The notes beneath the pieces are model-generated. The model searched no databases. It worked only from the letters and a program-made list of their open reading frames with translations, and was not told the DNA's origin. The position numbers and the translations under genes were made by a program. Positions 9,794-17,464 of a stretch of 64,000 nucleotides of DNA are shown here, piece by piece. Source of the DNA: Bradyrhizobium rifense. GTDB taxonomy: Bacteria; Pseudomonadota; Alphaproteobacteria; Rhizobiales; Xanthobacteraceae. Each line of letters starts with the position of its first letter. Within the stretch, counting starts at the first letter, position 1. Where the stretch lies: the NCBI RefSeq assembly GCF_008123425.1, contig NZ_VSSS01000059.1, forward strand, positions 1 through 64,000, written 5' to 3'.

Positions 9794-10102
9794 TTAAACC
9801 GGCAAGTCGATCGTCACGCCATCGCGGCGGATCTGCTCGCGCAGATTGCCCGGCAGGATTTTGCCGGCTTCGTCGACTTGCACCGGCGCGATATAGGGGC
9901 CGATCGCGCCGACGTCATCGGCCACGGCCTCGGCGAGCAACGCTTTCGCCTCATCCGAGTTTCGCACGATCGCGGCATCGGTCAGTTCCACCGACCACCC
10001 CTTGGCGGCGGTGCGATAGACGACGACGCCGTCCCAGGTGCGGTTGGCGGTCACGACGGAAGAACCGTTGATTTTGAGTTTCTGTTGGAGAGGAGAGGTC
10101 AT
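9794..10102 (-). CDS. DUF2849 family protein
   Basis: A 102-residue protein of the DUF2849 family, found mostly in alphaproteobacterial sulfate-assimilation operons. Readable segments are NGSSVVTANRTWDGVVVYRTAAKGW and the acidic middle EAVADDVGAIGPYIAPVQVDE. No catalytic motif, signal peptide or membrane segment is visible and no function is known to me. Its ATG overlaps the cysG stop codon in an ATGA arrangement, and cysI starts 30 bases after its end. Confidence 0.85.
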   Translation of the reverse strand: MTSPLQQKLKINGSSVVTANRTWDGVVVYRTAAKGWSVELTDAAIVRNSDEAKALLAEAVADDVGAIGPYIAPVQVDEAGKILPGNLREQIRRDGVTIDLPV

Positions 10103-11523
10103 TCGGCAGCATCCAGGAGGTCAGAGATGATTTGTTTGGGTGTTTGGCGGCGAAGCGAGCCGGCATGCCGGACCACGTCGCCGATGATGAGGATGGCGGG
10201 ACCGCCATTGGTCCGCCGCACCAGCTCGGGCAGGTCGCGCAGCGTGCCGATCGCGCCCTGCGCATCAGGCCGCGTGACGCGGGCAAATACGCCGACCGGC
10301 GTCTCCGGCGAGCGGCCGGCGGCAAACAGGCCGGCGCGAATGGCGGGCGCAGCGGTCATGCCCATGTAGACCACGACGGTCATTTTGGTATCGGTCAGCG
10401 TCGACCAATCCACCGTCTCCGCGTCGCGCGCCTTGTGCGCGGTGAGGAAGGTGATGCGGGTCGCTTCGTGACGGTAGGTGAGCGGCACCTCGAAATCGGC
10501 GGCGCCGCCGAGACCCGCCGTGATGCCGGGAATGATGGAATAGGCGACACCCGCCGCGCGCAACGCTTCGACTTCTTCGCCGCCGCGGCCGAACACGAAG
10601 GGATCGCCGCCCTTCAGCCGCACGACACGCTGGCCGGATTGAGCAGCCTCGATCATGCGCTTGTTGATGGCATCCTGGCCGATGCCGGGCTTGCCGACCC
10701 GACGGCCAACACCAACGCGCGTGGTGTCGCGGCGGATACGATCGAGAATTTCCGGCGAGACCAGCTCGTCATGAAAGACGATGTCGGCATCCTGCAACGC
10801 GCGCAGCGCCTTGATGGTGAGGAGATCGGGATCGCCGGGGCCGGCGCCGACCAGCGCGACCGAGCCTTCCGGCTTGTCGGCGCGCGCGAACGCGGACGGA
10901 TCGGAAATCTGCTTGAGCGCTGTGTCAGCCTCGCCCTTGCGGCCGGCCAAGACGGCGGCGCCGATCGGGCCGTCGATGACGCGCTCCCAGAAGCGGCGGC
11001 GCAGCGGGAACTCGGCAATGCGCTCGTTGATGGACTTGCGAAAGCCGCCGATGAACTCGGCGAGCTCGCCGATACGCGCGGGCAGCAGCGCCTCGATCTT
11101 CTCGCGCACGCGCCGCGCCACCACCGGCGAGGTCCCGCCGGTACCGACTGCGACCACGACATCGCCGCGATCGACGATGGCCGGGAAGATGAAGCTGGAA
11201 TGTTCGAGGTCGTCCATGACGTTGACCGGCAGACCAAGCGACTTCGCCCGCGCCGACATCGCCACGCCGACATCGCCGGCACCTGCGCAGACGATGGCGA
11301 TTGCACCTGCAAGATCGGCCGTGAGCGGATCGCTCGTCACGATCTCGATACGCGCCGCGTCATCGGAGCTCGGACCCAGATCCTGATTGCCGTCGATCGC
11401 ATGCACGCGGATGCGCGCACGGGCAGCAGTGAGCACGCGCAGTTTTGCGCGCAAAAGCTCACCCGCGCCGATGAGGACCACCGGACCGGCCTTGAGATCG
11501 AGGAACACCGGCAAGAACCGCAT
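10099..11523 (-). CDS. cysG: Siroheme synthase (multifunctional)
   Basis: A 474-residue fusion that supplies siroheme to CysI. The N-terminal ~200 residues are the precorrin-2 dehydrogenase/ferrochelatase part (LIGAGELLRAKLRVL Rossmann start; TGGTSPVVARRVREKIE). The C-terminal ~260 residues are uroporphyrinogen-III methyltransferase: VGAGPGDPDLLTIKALRAL, VGKPG, VRLKGGDPFVFGRGGEE and the VVYMGM segment. First gene of the leftward operon, facing cysD across an AT-rich divergent promoter region. Confidence 0.93.
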   Translation of the reverse strand: MRFLPVFLDLKAGPVVLIGAGELLRAKLRVLTAARARIRVHAIDGNQDLGPSSDDAARIEIVTSDPLTADLAGAIAIVCAGAGDVGVAMSARAKSLGLPVNVMDDLEHSSFIFPAIVDRGDVVVAVGTGGTSPVVARRVREKIEALLPARIGELAEFIGGFRKSINERIAEFPLRRRFWERVIDGPIGAAVLAGRKGEADTALKQISDPSAFARADKPEGSVALVGAGPGDPDLLTIKALRALQDADIVFHDELVSPEILDRIRRDTTRVGVGRRVGKPGIGQDAINKRMIEAAQSGQRVVRLKGGDPFVFGRGGEEVEALRAAGVAYSIIPGITAGLGGAADFEVPLTYRHEATRITFLTAHKARDAETVDWSTLTDTKMTVVVYMGMTAAPAIRAGLFAAGRSPETPVGVFARVTRPDAQGAIGTLRDLPELVRRTNGGPAILIIGDVVRHAGSLRRQTPKQIISDLLDAAE

Positions 11524-11567
11524 GCGATACTCGCTTCCCCCACATCTGGGGTTGACTGGAATTATTT

Positions 11568-11636
11568 TCTATATATGTGTCGTTTCTGACGCGCAAAGAG
11601 AAAATTTTTTCTTCTCTTCTGCAGCGCAACTATAGA
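11568..11636. promoter_or_regulatory. Divergent cysG / cysD promoter and possible operator
   Basis: This AT-rich block stands out from its GC-rich surroundings. On the minus strand TTGCGC (11591-11596) and TATAGA (11568-11573) are 17 bases apart, a good sigma-70 pair for cysG. On the plus strand TATAGA (11631-11636) is a candidate -10 box for cysD with no convincing -35. Between them lies an imperfect palindrome, AAAGAGAAAA then TTTTCTTCTCTT (about 11595-11618), flanked by GCGC on both sides. It is well placed for one sulfur-responsive regulator controlling both directions; the regulator is not encoded in this window. Confidence 0.45.
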
Positions 11637-11666
11637 ATTTTCGCCTCCAAACGCAAAGTGGCAGAG

Positions 11667-12554
11667 ATGCATCTTCTCAAGGACAATTCCGGTGCAGATG
11701 GACGGGACTCCCAGGCTCCCGTTTCCCAGCAAATTCCGGTCGAGCTGACCGCCCCCAGCATGGACCATCTCGACCAGCTGGAAGCGCAGAGCATCTACAT
11801 CTTCCGCGAGGCCTTTGCCCGTTTGAAGAAGATCGCCCTGCTGTGGTCGCTCGGCAAGGACTCCAACGTCATGATCTGGCTGGCGCGCAAGGCGTTCTTC
11901 GGCCGCCTGCCGTTCCCGGCCCTCCATGTCGACACCGGCAAGAAGTTTCCGGAGATGTATCGCTTCCGCGATCATTACGGCAAGGAGTGGGAGCTCGATT
12001 TGCGCGTCGAGCCGTGCCCGCCCATCGATGCCGTCGACCCAACGTTGCCGCCGGCCGCCCGTTCCGCCGCGCGCAAGACCGAAGGCCTGAAGATGGCACT
12101 CGGCAAATACGGCTTTGACGGCCTGATCGCCGGCATTCGCCGCGACGAGGAAGCCACCCGCGCCAAGGAGCGCGTGTTCTCGCCGCGCGGCCTCGAAGGC
12201 AATTGGGACGTGCGCGACCAGCCGCCGGAGTTCTGGGATCATTTCAACGCGTCGCCGCCGCAAGGCGCGCATTTGCGCATCCACCCGATCCTGCATTGGA
12301 CCGAAGCCGACATCTGGGCCTACACCAAGCGCGAGAACATCCCGATCATCCCGCTGTATCTCGCCAAGGACGGCAAGCGCTATCGCTCGCTGGGCGATCA
12401 GGACATCACCAATCCGGTCGCATCGACCGCGAAGAACATCGACGAGATCCTGGCCGAGCTCGAGCAGACCAAGGTGCCGGAACGCGCCGGCCGCGCGCTC
12501 GACCACGAGACCGAGGACGCTTTCGAGCGCCTGCGCGTCGCCGGCTATCTCTGA
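11667..12554 (+). CDS. cysD: Sulfate adenylyltransferase small subunit
   Basis: About 295 residues. CysD is the adenylating subunit that joins sulfate to ATP giving APS, driven by GTP hydrolysis in CysN. The PP-loop SLGKDSNVMIW lies about 65 residues in, followed by HVDTGKKFPEMY and the arginine-rich IRRDEEATRAKERVFSPRG. The conserved body begins MDHLDQLEAQSIYIFREAF; I take the ATG 31 codons earlier because nothing resembling a ribosome site precedes the inner ATG, but the first 31 residues are not family-conserved, so the start is uncertain. It is followed 19 bases later by cysNC. Confidence 0.92.
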   Translation: MHLLKDNSGADGRDSQAPVSQQIPVELTAPSMDHLDQLEAQSIYIFREAFARLKKIALLWSLGKDSNVMIWLARKAFFGRLPFPALHVDTGKKFPEMYRFRDHYGKEWELDLRVEPCPPIDAVDPTLPPAARSAARKTEGLKMALGKYGFDGLIAGIRRDEEATRAKERVFSPRGLEGNWDVRDQPPEFWDHFNASPPQGAHLRIHPILHWTEADIWAYTKRENIPIIPLYLAKDGKRYRSLGDQDITNPVASTAKNIDEILAELEQTKVPERAGRALDHETEDAFERLRVAGYL

Positions 12555-12573
12555 TCAAGGACGCGAGCGTCGT

Positions 12574-14490
12574 ATGAACATGATCGTCACCCCCGCTTCG
12601 CCTGCGACCCCGAATGGCACCACGCGTCCGCAAGTGCGCATCGTCATCGTCGGCCATGTCGACCACGGCAAGTCGACGCTGGTTGGCCGCCTGCTGCACG
12701 AGACCGGCAGCCTGCCCGACGGCAAGCTCGAGATGCTCAAGGCCGTCAGCGCGCGGCGCGGCATGCCGTTCGAATGGTCGTTCCTGCTCGATGCGCTGCA
12801 GACCGAGCGCGACCAGGGCATCACCATCGACACCACCCAGATCCGCTTCCGCACCAATTCGCGCGATATCGTGCTGATCGACGCGCCCGGCCATGCCGAA
12901 TTCCTGCGCAACATGATCACCGGCGCCTCGCAGGCCGACGGCGCGGTGCTGATCATCGACGCGCTCGAAGGCGTGCGCGACCAGACCCGCCGTCACGGCT
13001 ATCTGCTGCATCTGCTCGGCGTGAAGCAGGTCGCGGTCGTCGTCAACAAGATGGACCGCGTCGATTTCTCGGACCTGCGCTTCAAGGAAATCAGCGACGA
13101 AATCTCCGCGCATCTGCAAGGCCTCGGCGTGACGCCCACGGCGGTGATCCCGATCTCCGCCCGCGATGGCGACGGCGTCGCCGAGCGCACCGACCGGATC
13201 GGCTGGTACAAGGGTCCGACCGTGGTCGAGGCGCTTGATCGGCTCGAGCCGGCGCGGCCGCTGGAAGCGCTGGCGCTGCGCCTGCCGGTGCAGGCGATCT
13301 ACAAGTTCGACGATCGCCGCATCGTCGCCGGCCGCATCGAATCCGGCAGCCTGATTGCCGGCGACGAGATCGTCGTCATGCCGGCCGGCAAGATCGCCAA
13401 GATCAAGACGGTCGAGAGCTGGCCGGTGACGCCGGTCGCGGGACGTCAGGGCGCCGGCCGCTCGGTCGGCATCACGCTCGACCGCGAATTGTTCATCGAG
13501 CGCGGCGACATCATCGCCCATGCCGACGCCGCCCCGCGCGAGACGCGTCGGCTGCGCGCGCGCATTTTCTGGCTGCACGACAAGCCGCTCGCCAAGGGCG
13601 ACCAGCTGCTGGTCCGCTGCGGGCCGAAAGAGAGCCGCGCCACCGTCGTCGCCATCGAGAAGGCGGTCGATCCGGGCGAGCTCGAGAGCCGCGAGAACAA
13701 GGCGATCGGCCGCAACCATGTCGGCGAGATCGACATCTCTCTGTCCAACCCGATTGCTGCCGATCCCTACACCGAGAATCCGCGCACCGGCCGCCTCGTG
13801 ATCGAGGTCTCCGGCCGCATCGCCGGCGGCGGCCTGGTGCTGTCGGTCGATGCCGGCCAGCGCGCCGTGCCGGTCGATATCGTGCCGGTGGAATCGGCGC
13901 TGCGGCCCGACGAGCGCTCCGCGCGCTATCAGCACAATGGCGCGGTGGTCTGGCTTACCGGCCTGCCGGCTTCCGGCAAGTCGACGCTGGCAAAGGCGCT
14001 GGAGCGGCGTCTCTTCACCAATGGCGGCTCGCCGATTCTGCTCGACGGCGACACGGTGCGCGCGGGCCTGAACAGCGATCTCGGCTTCTCCGCCGCCGAT
14101 CGCAGCGAGAACATCCGCAGGCTTGCCGAAGTCGCAACCCATCTCGCCCGCAATGGTCACATCGCCATCGTCGCGGCTGTCTCACCGGCCCGCGAGGACC
14201 GCGCCACCGCACGTCGCATCGCGGATACCGCGTTCCGCGAGATCCATGTCGCAACGCCTGCGGACATCTGCGAGGAGCGCGATCCGAAGGGCCATTACAA
14301 GAAGGCCCGCGCCGGCGCCCTTGCCTCCTTTACAGGCATCGGCAACGACTACGAGCGGCCCGAGGCCGCCGAGCTCGTGATCGACACCTCGACGCGGACG
14401 GTTGCCGAGGCCGCGGATGAGATCGAGCAGATGCTGAAGACGACCGGCGTGCTGTTCGACGAGGTCGTGGATCTCGCGGCGAATATTTGA
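12574..14490 (+). CDS. cysNC: Fused sulfate adenylyltransferase subunit 1 / adenylylsulfate kinase
   Basis: A 638-residue bifunctional enzyme. The N-terminal EF-Tu-like GTPase has GHVDHGKS at 27-34, DAPGHAEFL, NKMDRVDF and two beta-barrel domains. The last ~200 residues are APS kinase, with P-loop GLPASGKSTL near 465 and DGDTVRAGLNSDLGF. So it helps CysD make APS and then phosphorylates it to PAPS. The fusion is also the architecture of rhizobial NodQ, but the adjacent reductase genes favour cysteine synthesis here. The CysH cysteines suggest APS is the direct reductase substrate, leaving PAPS partly for sulfotransfer. Confidence 0.94.
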   Translation: MNMIVTPASPATPNGTTRPQVRIVIVGHVDHGKSTLVGRLLHETGSLPDGKLEMLKAVSARRGMPFEWSFLLDALQTERDQGITIDTTQIRFRTNSRDIVLIDAPGHAEFLRNMITGASQADGAVLIIDALEGVRDQTRRHGYLLHLLGVKQVAVVVNKMDRVDFSDLRFKEISDEISAHLQGLGVTPTAVIPISARDGDGVAERTDRIGWYKGPTVVEALDRLEPARPLEALALRLPVQAIYKFDDRRIVAGRIESGSLIAGDEIVVMPAGKIAKIKTVESWPVTPVAGRQGAGRSVGITLDRELFIERGDIIAHADAAPRETRRLRARIFWLHDKPLAKGDQLLVRCGPKESRATVVAIEKAVDPGELESRENKAIGRNHVGEIDISLSNPIAADPYTENPRTGRLVIEVSGRIAGGGLVLSVDAGQRAVPVDIVPVESALRPDERSARYQHNGAVVWLTGLPASGKSTLAKALERRLFTNGGSPILLDGDTVRAGLNSDLGFSAADRSENIRRLAEVATHLARNGHIAIVAAVSPAREDRATARRIADTAFREIHVATPADICEERDPKGHYKKARAGALASFTGIGNDYERPEAAELVIDTSTRTVAEAADEIEQMLKTTGVLFDEVVDLAANI

Positions 14491-14510
14491 GGCCGTCCTA
14501 TTCCCAGCTG

Positions 14511-14613
14511 TCGTCGCCCGGCGTGACCGGGCGACCCACTATTCCAGAGACAGCGTTGGGATGCGGAGAAGCCGCAGCGTACTGGATTCCCCGCTTTCGC
14601 GGGGAATGACAGC
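14511..14613. repeat. Double-hairpin intergenic repeat
   Basis: Two compact hairpins follow cysNC. The first pairs GTCGCCCG (14513-14520) with CGGGCGAC (14528-14535). The second pairs ATTCCCCGC (14586-14594) with GCGGGGAAT (14599-14607) around a TTTC loop. Between them is the motif CCCACTATTCCAGAGACAG. I recognise this arrangement as a dispersed repeat common between Bradyrhizobium genes, often behind a stop codon. It occupies much of the 292-base gap before glcB; the remaining ~170 bases show no other clear element. Confidence 0.7.
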
Positions 14614-14782
14614 GGAGCGCTGGGCCGCCCCCTCTCCTTGACATTTTGACAGGCGCCGGGGGTCTTCTCACCGCCCCGATTTTGGGGCTAATAAGTCCCG
14701 AAAGCCGCCCCGCGTGGGCGCATTTTGCTGCTGTCGGGTCAAAAGCAGCCAAAAACAGCCATTTCCAACAAGAAAGACCATC

Positions 14783-16948
14783 ATGAAACGCGTCGACGCC
14801 CACGGATTGAAGATCGCCCCCGTCCTTTTCGATTTCATCGCCAAGGAAGCCGCCCCGAAAACCGGGATCGCGCCGGATGCGTTCTGGGCGGGCGTAGCCG
14901 CCATCATCAAGGAGCTGGGGCCGAAAAACCGGTCGCTGCTCGCCTTCCGTGACTCGCTGCAGGCCAAGATCGACGACTGGCACCGCGCGGGCAAGGGCAA
15001 GGCGTTCGACCTCGACGCCTACACCGCCTTCCTGAAGGAGATCGGCTATCTCGTCGCCGAGCCCGCGACGCAGAAGGTCGAGACTGCCAATGTGGACGAA
15101 GAGATCGGCAAGATCTGCGGCCCCCAGCTGGTCGTGCCCCTCACCAACGCGCGCTACGCGTTGAACGCAGCGAATGCGCGCTGGGGCTCGCTCTACGACG
15201 CCTTCTACGGCACCGACGCGATCCCTCATGACCCTTCAGAGAGCGGCAAGGGTTACAACAAGGCGCGCGGCGACAAGGTGATCGCCAAGGCCAAGGCGTT
15301 CCTCGATGCCGCCGTGCCGCTCGCGACCGGCAGCCACACCGACGTCACCGCCTACAGCGTCGTCGCGGGCCAGCTCGCGGTGAAGCTGAAGAGCGGCAAC
15401 GCCACTGCGCTGAAGAACGCCGCGCAGTTCGCGGGCTTCCAGGGCGATGCGGCCGCACCGTCCGCTGTGCTGCTCGCCAATAACGGCCTGCATATCGAGG
15501 TCAAGATCGACCGCAGCAGCGTGATCGGCAAGGACGATCCGGCCGGCGTTGCCGACATGGTGATGGAGTCCGCGGTATCGACCATCCTCGACATGGAAGA
15601 CTCGGTCGCCGCCGTCGACGCCGAGGACAAGGTGCTGGTCTATCGCAACACGCTCGGCCTGATGAACGGCACGCTGTCGGCGGACTTCGAAAAAGGCGGC
15701 AAGACGTTGACGCGTTCGCTCAACGCCGACCGCAGCTACAAGACGCCGGACGGAAAGGGCGAAGTGAAGCTGCATGGCCGCAGCCTGCTCTTGATGCGCA
15801 ATTGCGGTCACCACATGTTCACCGACGCGGTGCTGGACGAGGCCGGCGAGGAAGTGCCCGAAGGCCTGCTCGATGCCGTGGTCTCGGGGCTGCTCGCCAT
15901 TCACGACCTCAAGGGCAACTCGAAGGTCAAGAACAGCCGCACCGGATCGGCCTATATCGTCAAGCCGAAGATGCACGGCCCGGACGAGGTCTCGTTCACC
16001 TGCGAGATCTTCGACCGCGTCGAGAAGATGCTGGGCCTGCCTGAGAACACGCTCAAGGTCGGCATCATGGACGAGGAGCGGCGCACGACCGTCAACCTCA
16101 AGGCCTGCATCCAGCGCGCTTCCAAGCGCATCATGTTCATCAACACCGGCTTCCTCGACCGCACCGGCGACGAGATCCACACCTCGATGGAAGCGGGTCC
16201 GATGATCCGCAAGAACGAGATGAAGGCGCAGGCCTGGATCAAGGCCTATGAAGACTGGAACGTCGACATGGGCCTGATCGACGGCCTGCCCGGCCATGCC
16301 CAGATCGGCAAGGGCATGTGGGCTGCGCCGGACAAGATGGCGGACATGCTGCAGCAGAAGCTCGCGCATCCGCAGGCCGGCGCTACCACGGCGTGGGTGC
16401 CCTCGCCGACCGCCGCGACCCTGCACGCGCTGCACTATCACCAGGTCAACGTGACCGCGCGCCAGCAGGAGCTGACCAAGGGCGGGCCGCGCGCAAAGCT
16501 CTCCGACATCCTCACCATTCCGGTGTCGAAGTCGAACTGGGCGCCCGATGACGTCAAGCAGGAGATCGACAACAACTGCCAGGGCATTCTGGGCTACGTC
16601 GTGCGCTGGATCGACCAGGGCGTCGGCTGCTCCAAGGTGCCCGACATCCACGATGTCGGCCTGATGGAAGACCGCGCCACCTTGCGCATCTCCAGCCAGC
16701 ATCTCGCCAACTGGCTGCACCAGGGCGTCATCACCGAGGCACAGGTGATGGAGTCGCTCAAGCGCATGGCTGTGGTCGTGGACAAGCAGAACGCCGGCGA
16801 TGCGATCTACAAGCCGATGGCGCCCGCCTTCGACGGCGTCGCCTTCAAGGCCGCCAGCGACCTGATTTTCAAGGGCCGCGAGCAGCCGAACGGCTACACC
16901 GAATACATCCTCATCGCGCGCCGCCGCGAGGCGAAGGCACTCGGCTAA
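14783..16948 (+). CDS. glcB: Malate synthase G
   Basis: A 721-residue cytoplasmic enzyme condensing glyoxylate with acetyl-CoA to malate, the second step of the glyoxylate bypass. Length and organisation are those of the G isoform. Visible features are the metal/catalytic segment LDMEDSVAAVDAEDK, the IMDEERRTTVNLKACI stretch with the catalytic Arg and Glu, and the C-terminal EDRATLRISSQHLANWL. I start at MKRVDAHGLKIAP; in-frame sequence upstream is Cys/Lys-rich and not conserved. Transcription probably ends at the hairpin 40 bases downstream. No isocitrate lyase gene is in the window. Confidence 0.95.
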   Translation: MKRVDAHGLKIAPVLFDFIAKEAAPKTGIAPDAFWAGVAAIIKELGPKNRSLLAFRDSLQAKIDDWHRAGKGKAFDLDAYTAFLKEIGYLVAEPATQKVETANVDEEIGKICGPQLVVPLTNARYALNAANARWGSLYDAFYGTDAIPHDPSESGKGYNKARGDKVIAKAKAFLDAAVPLATGSHTDVTAYSVVAGQLAVKLKSGNATALKNAAQFAGFQGDAAAPSAVLLANNGLHIEVKIDRSSVIGKDDPAGVADMVMESAVSTILDMEDSVAAVDAEDKVLVYRNTLGLMNGTLSADFEKGGKTLTRSLNADRSYKTPDGKGEVKLHGRSLLLMRNCGHHMFTDAVLDEAGEEVPEGLLDAVVSGLLAIHDLKGNSKVKNSRTGSAYIVKPKMHGPDEVSFTCEIFDRVEKMLGLPENTLKVGIMDEERRTTVNLKACIQRASKRIMFINTGFLDRTGDEIHTSMEAGPMIRKNEMKAQAWIKAYEDWNVDMGLIDGLPGHAQIGKGMWAAPDKMADMLQQKLAHPQAGATTAWVPSPTAATLHALHYHQVNVTARQQELTKGGPRAKLSDILTIPVSKSNWAPDDVKQEIDNNCQGILGYVVRWIDQGVGCSKVPDIHDVGLMEDRATLRISSQHLANWLHQGVITEAQVMESLKRMAVVVDKQNAGDAIYKPMAPAFDGVAFKAASDLIFKGREQPNGYTEYILIARRREAKALG

Positions 16949-16986
16949 AAAGGCGGCGGACTGATAAGGCCGCTTGCTCGAACATC

Positions 16987-17016
16987 AAAAGCCCCGGCGC
17001 AAGCCGGGGCTTTTTT
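16987..17016 (+). terminator. Rho-independent terminator after glcB
   Basis: GCCCCGGC and GCCGGGGC pair around a GCAA-type loop and are followed by six T residues; four A residues precede the stem. It lies 38 bases past the glcB stop. Because A and T runs flank the stem symmetrically, it can also end leftward transcription of the small membrane-protein gene beyond it. Confidence 0.9.
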
Positions 17017-17035
17017 GTTGCGGCGATCACACCCG

Positions 17036-17191
17036 CTAAAACACCGCGAGATATTTCAGCAGCGACACGATGCCGATGATGATGACCACGACGCGCGCGA
17101 TCTGCTTGGCGCGGCCGTCCATCGGCAGCATGTTGATGAGATAAAGCACAAGAATGATGACGAGAAAGGTGACGAGTACGCCGACCAACAT
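17036..17191 (-). CDS. Small membrane protein of the Thivi_2564 type
   Basis: A 51-residue gene. The product begins MLVGVLVTFLVIILVLYLI, has a short charged turn NMLPMDGRAKQ, then a second hydrophobic segment ARVVVIIIGIVSLLKYLAVF, so it is a two-helix hairpin in the inner membrane. The hairpin pattern with a central P-x-D-G-R-A-K-Q turn is that of the small Thivi_2564-like membrane family, whose function is unknown. AGGGGG lies 7 bases before the ATG, which supports translation. Confidence 0.8.
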   Translation of the reverse strand: MLVGVLVTFLVIILVLYLINMLPMDGRAKQIARVVVIIIGIVSLLKYLAVF

Positions 17192-17287
17192 CGCAAGGCC
17201 CCCTTCAGGCAAATTGCTAACGAGATCCTAACGCCTGCCTCTCGCGCCGGTTCCATCCGCGCAACCCATTACAACTTCTAGTAAATG

Positions 17288-17332
17288 CGTAATTCTACCG
17301 GCAGGCTGCCTGCCTAAAACTTTACCCTTTTC
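17288..17332 (+). promoter_or_regulatory. Upstream block shared by both chemoreceptor genes (copy 1)
   Basis: CGTAATT-C-TACCGGCAGGC is followed by CTAAAACTTTACCCTTTTC. A closely similar block precedes the second receptor gene at almost the same distance (here 132 bases to the start codon, there 123). The conservation in otherwise divergent upstream DNA suggests a promoter or regulator site copied with the gene. I cannot assign a sigma factor: it is not a good match to sigma-70, sigma-28 or sigma-54 consensus. Confidence 0.5.
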
Positions 17333-17464
17333 GTTTCAGATGCGGAAACCGTACGGCCTGCGTGCCGCGAACGGTATGCGATTGCCGATGCGACCGCCCC
17401 CCGTTTCTCGATTTTGCCGGGGCGCCCTTGCCGAACTTTAAAATGGGAATTTGGGGGGACTTCG

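Noticed and set aside
12406..14160. Open frame of nearly 600 codons on the minus strand opposite cysNC
   Set aside because: cysNC has all catalytic motifs; the opposite frame is His/Arg/Asp-rich with no fold and arises from GC-rich third positions. Similar shadows lie opposite cysI (7907-9769), glcB (15236-16720), urtB (38224-39882) and yejF (62659-63954).
12574..14490. Identification of cysNC as the nodulation gene nodQ
   Set aside because: Same architecture, but no nod gene or nod box is near and sulfite-reduction genes are adjacent.
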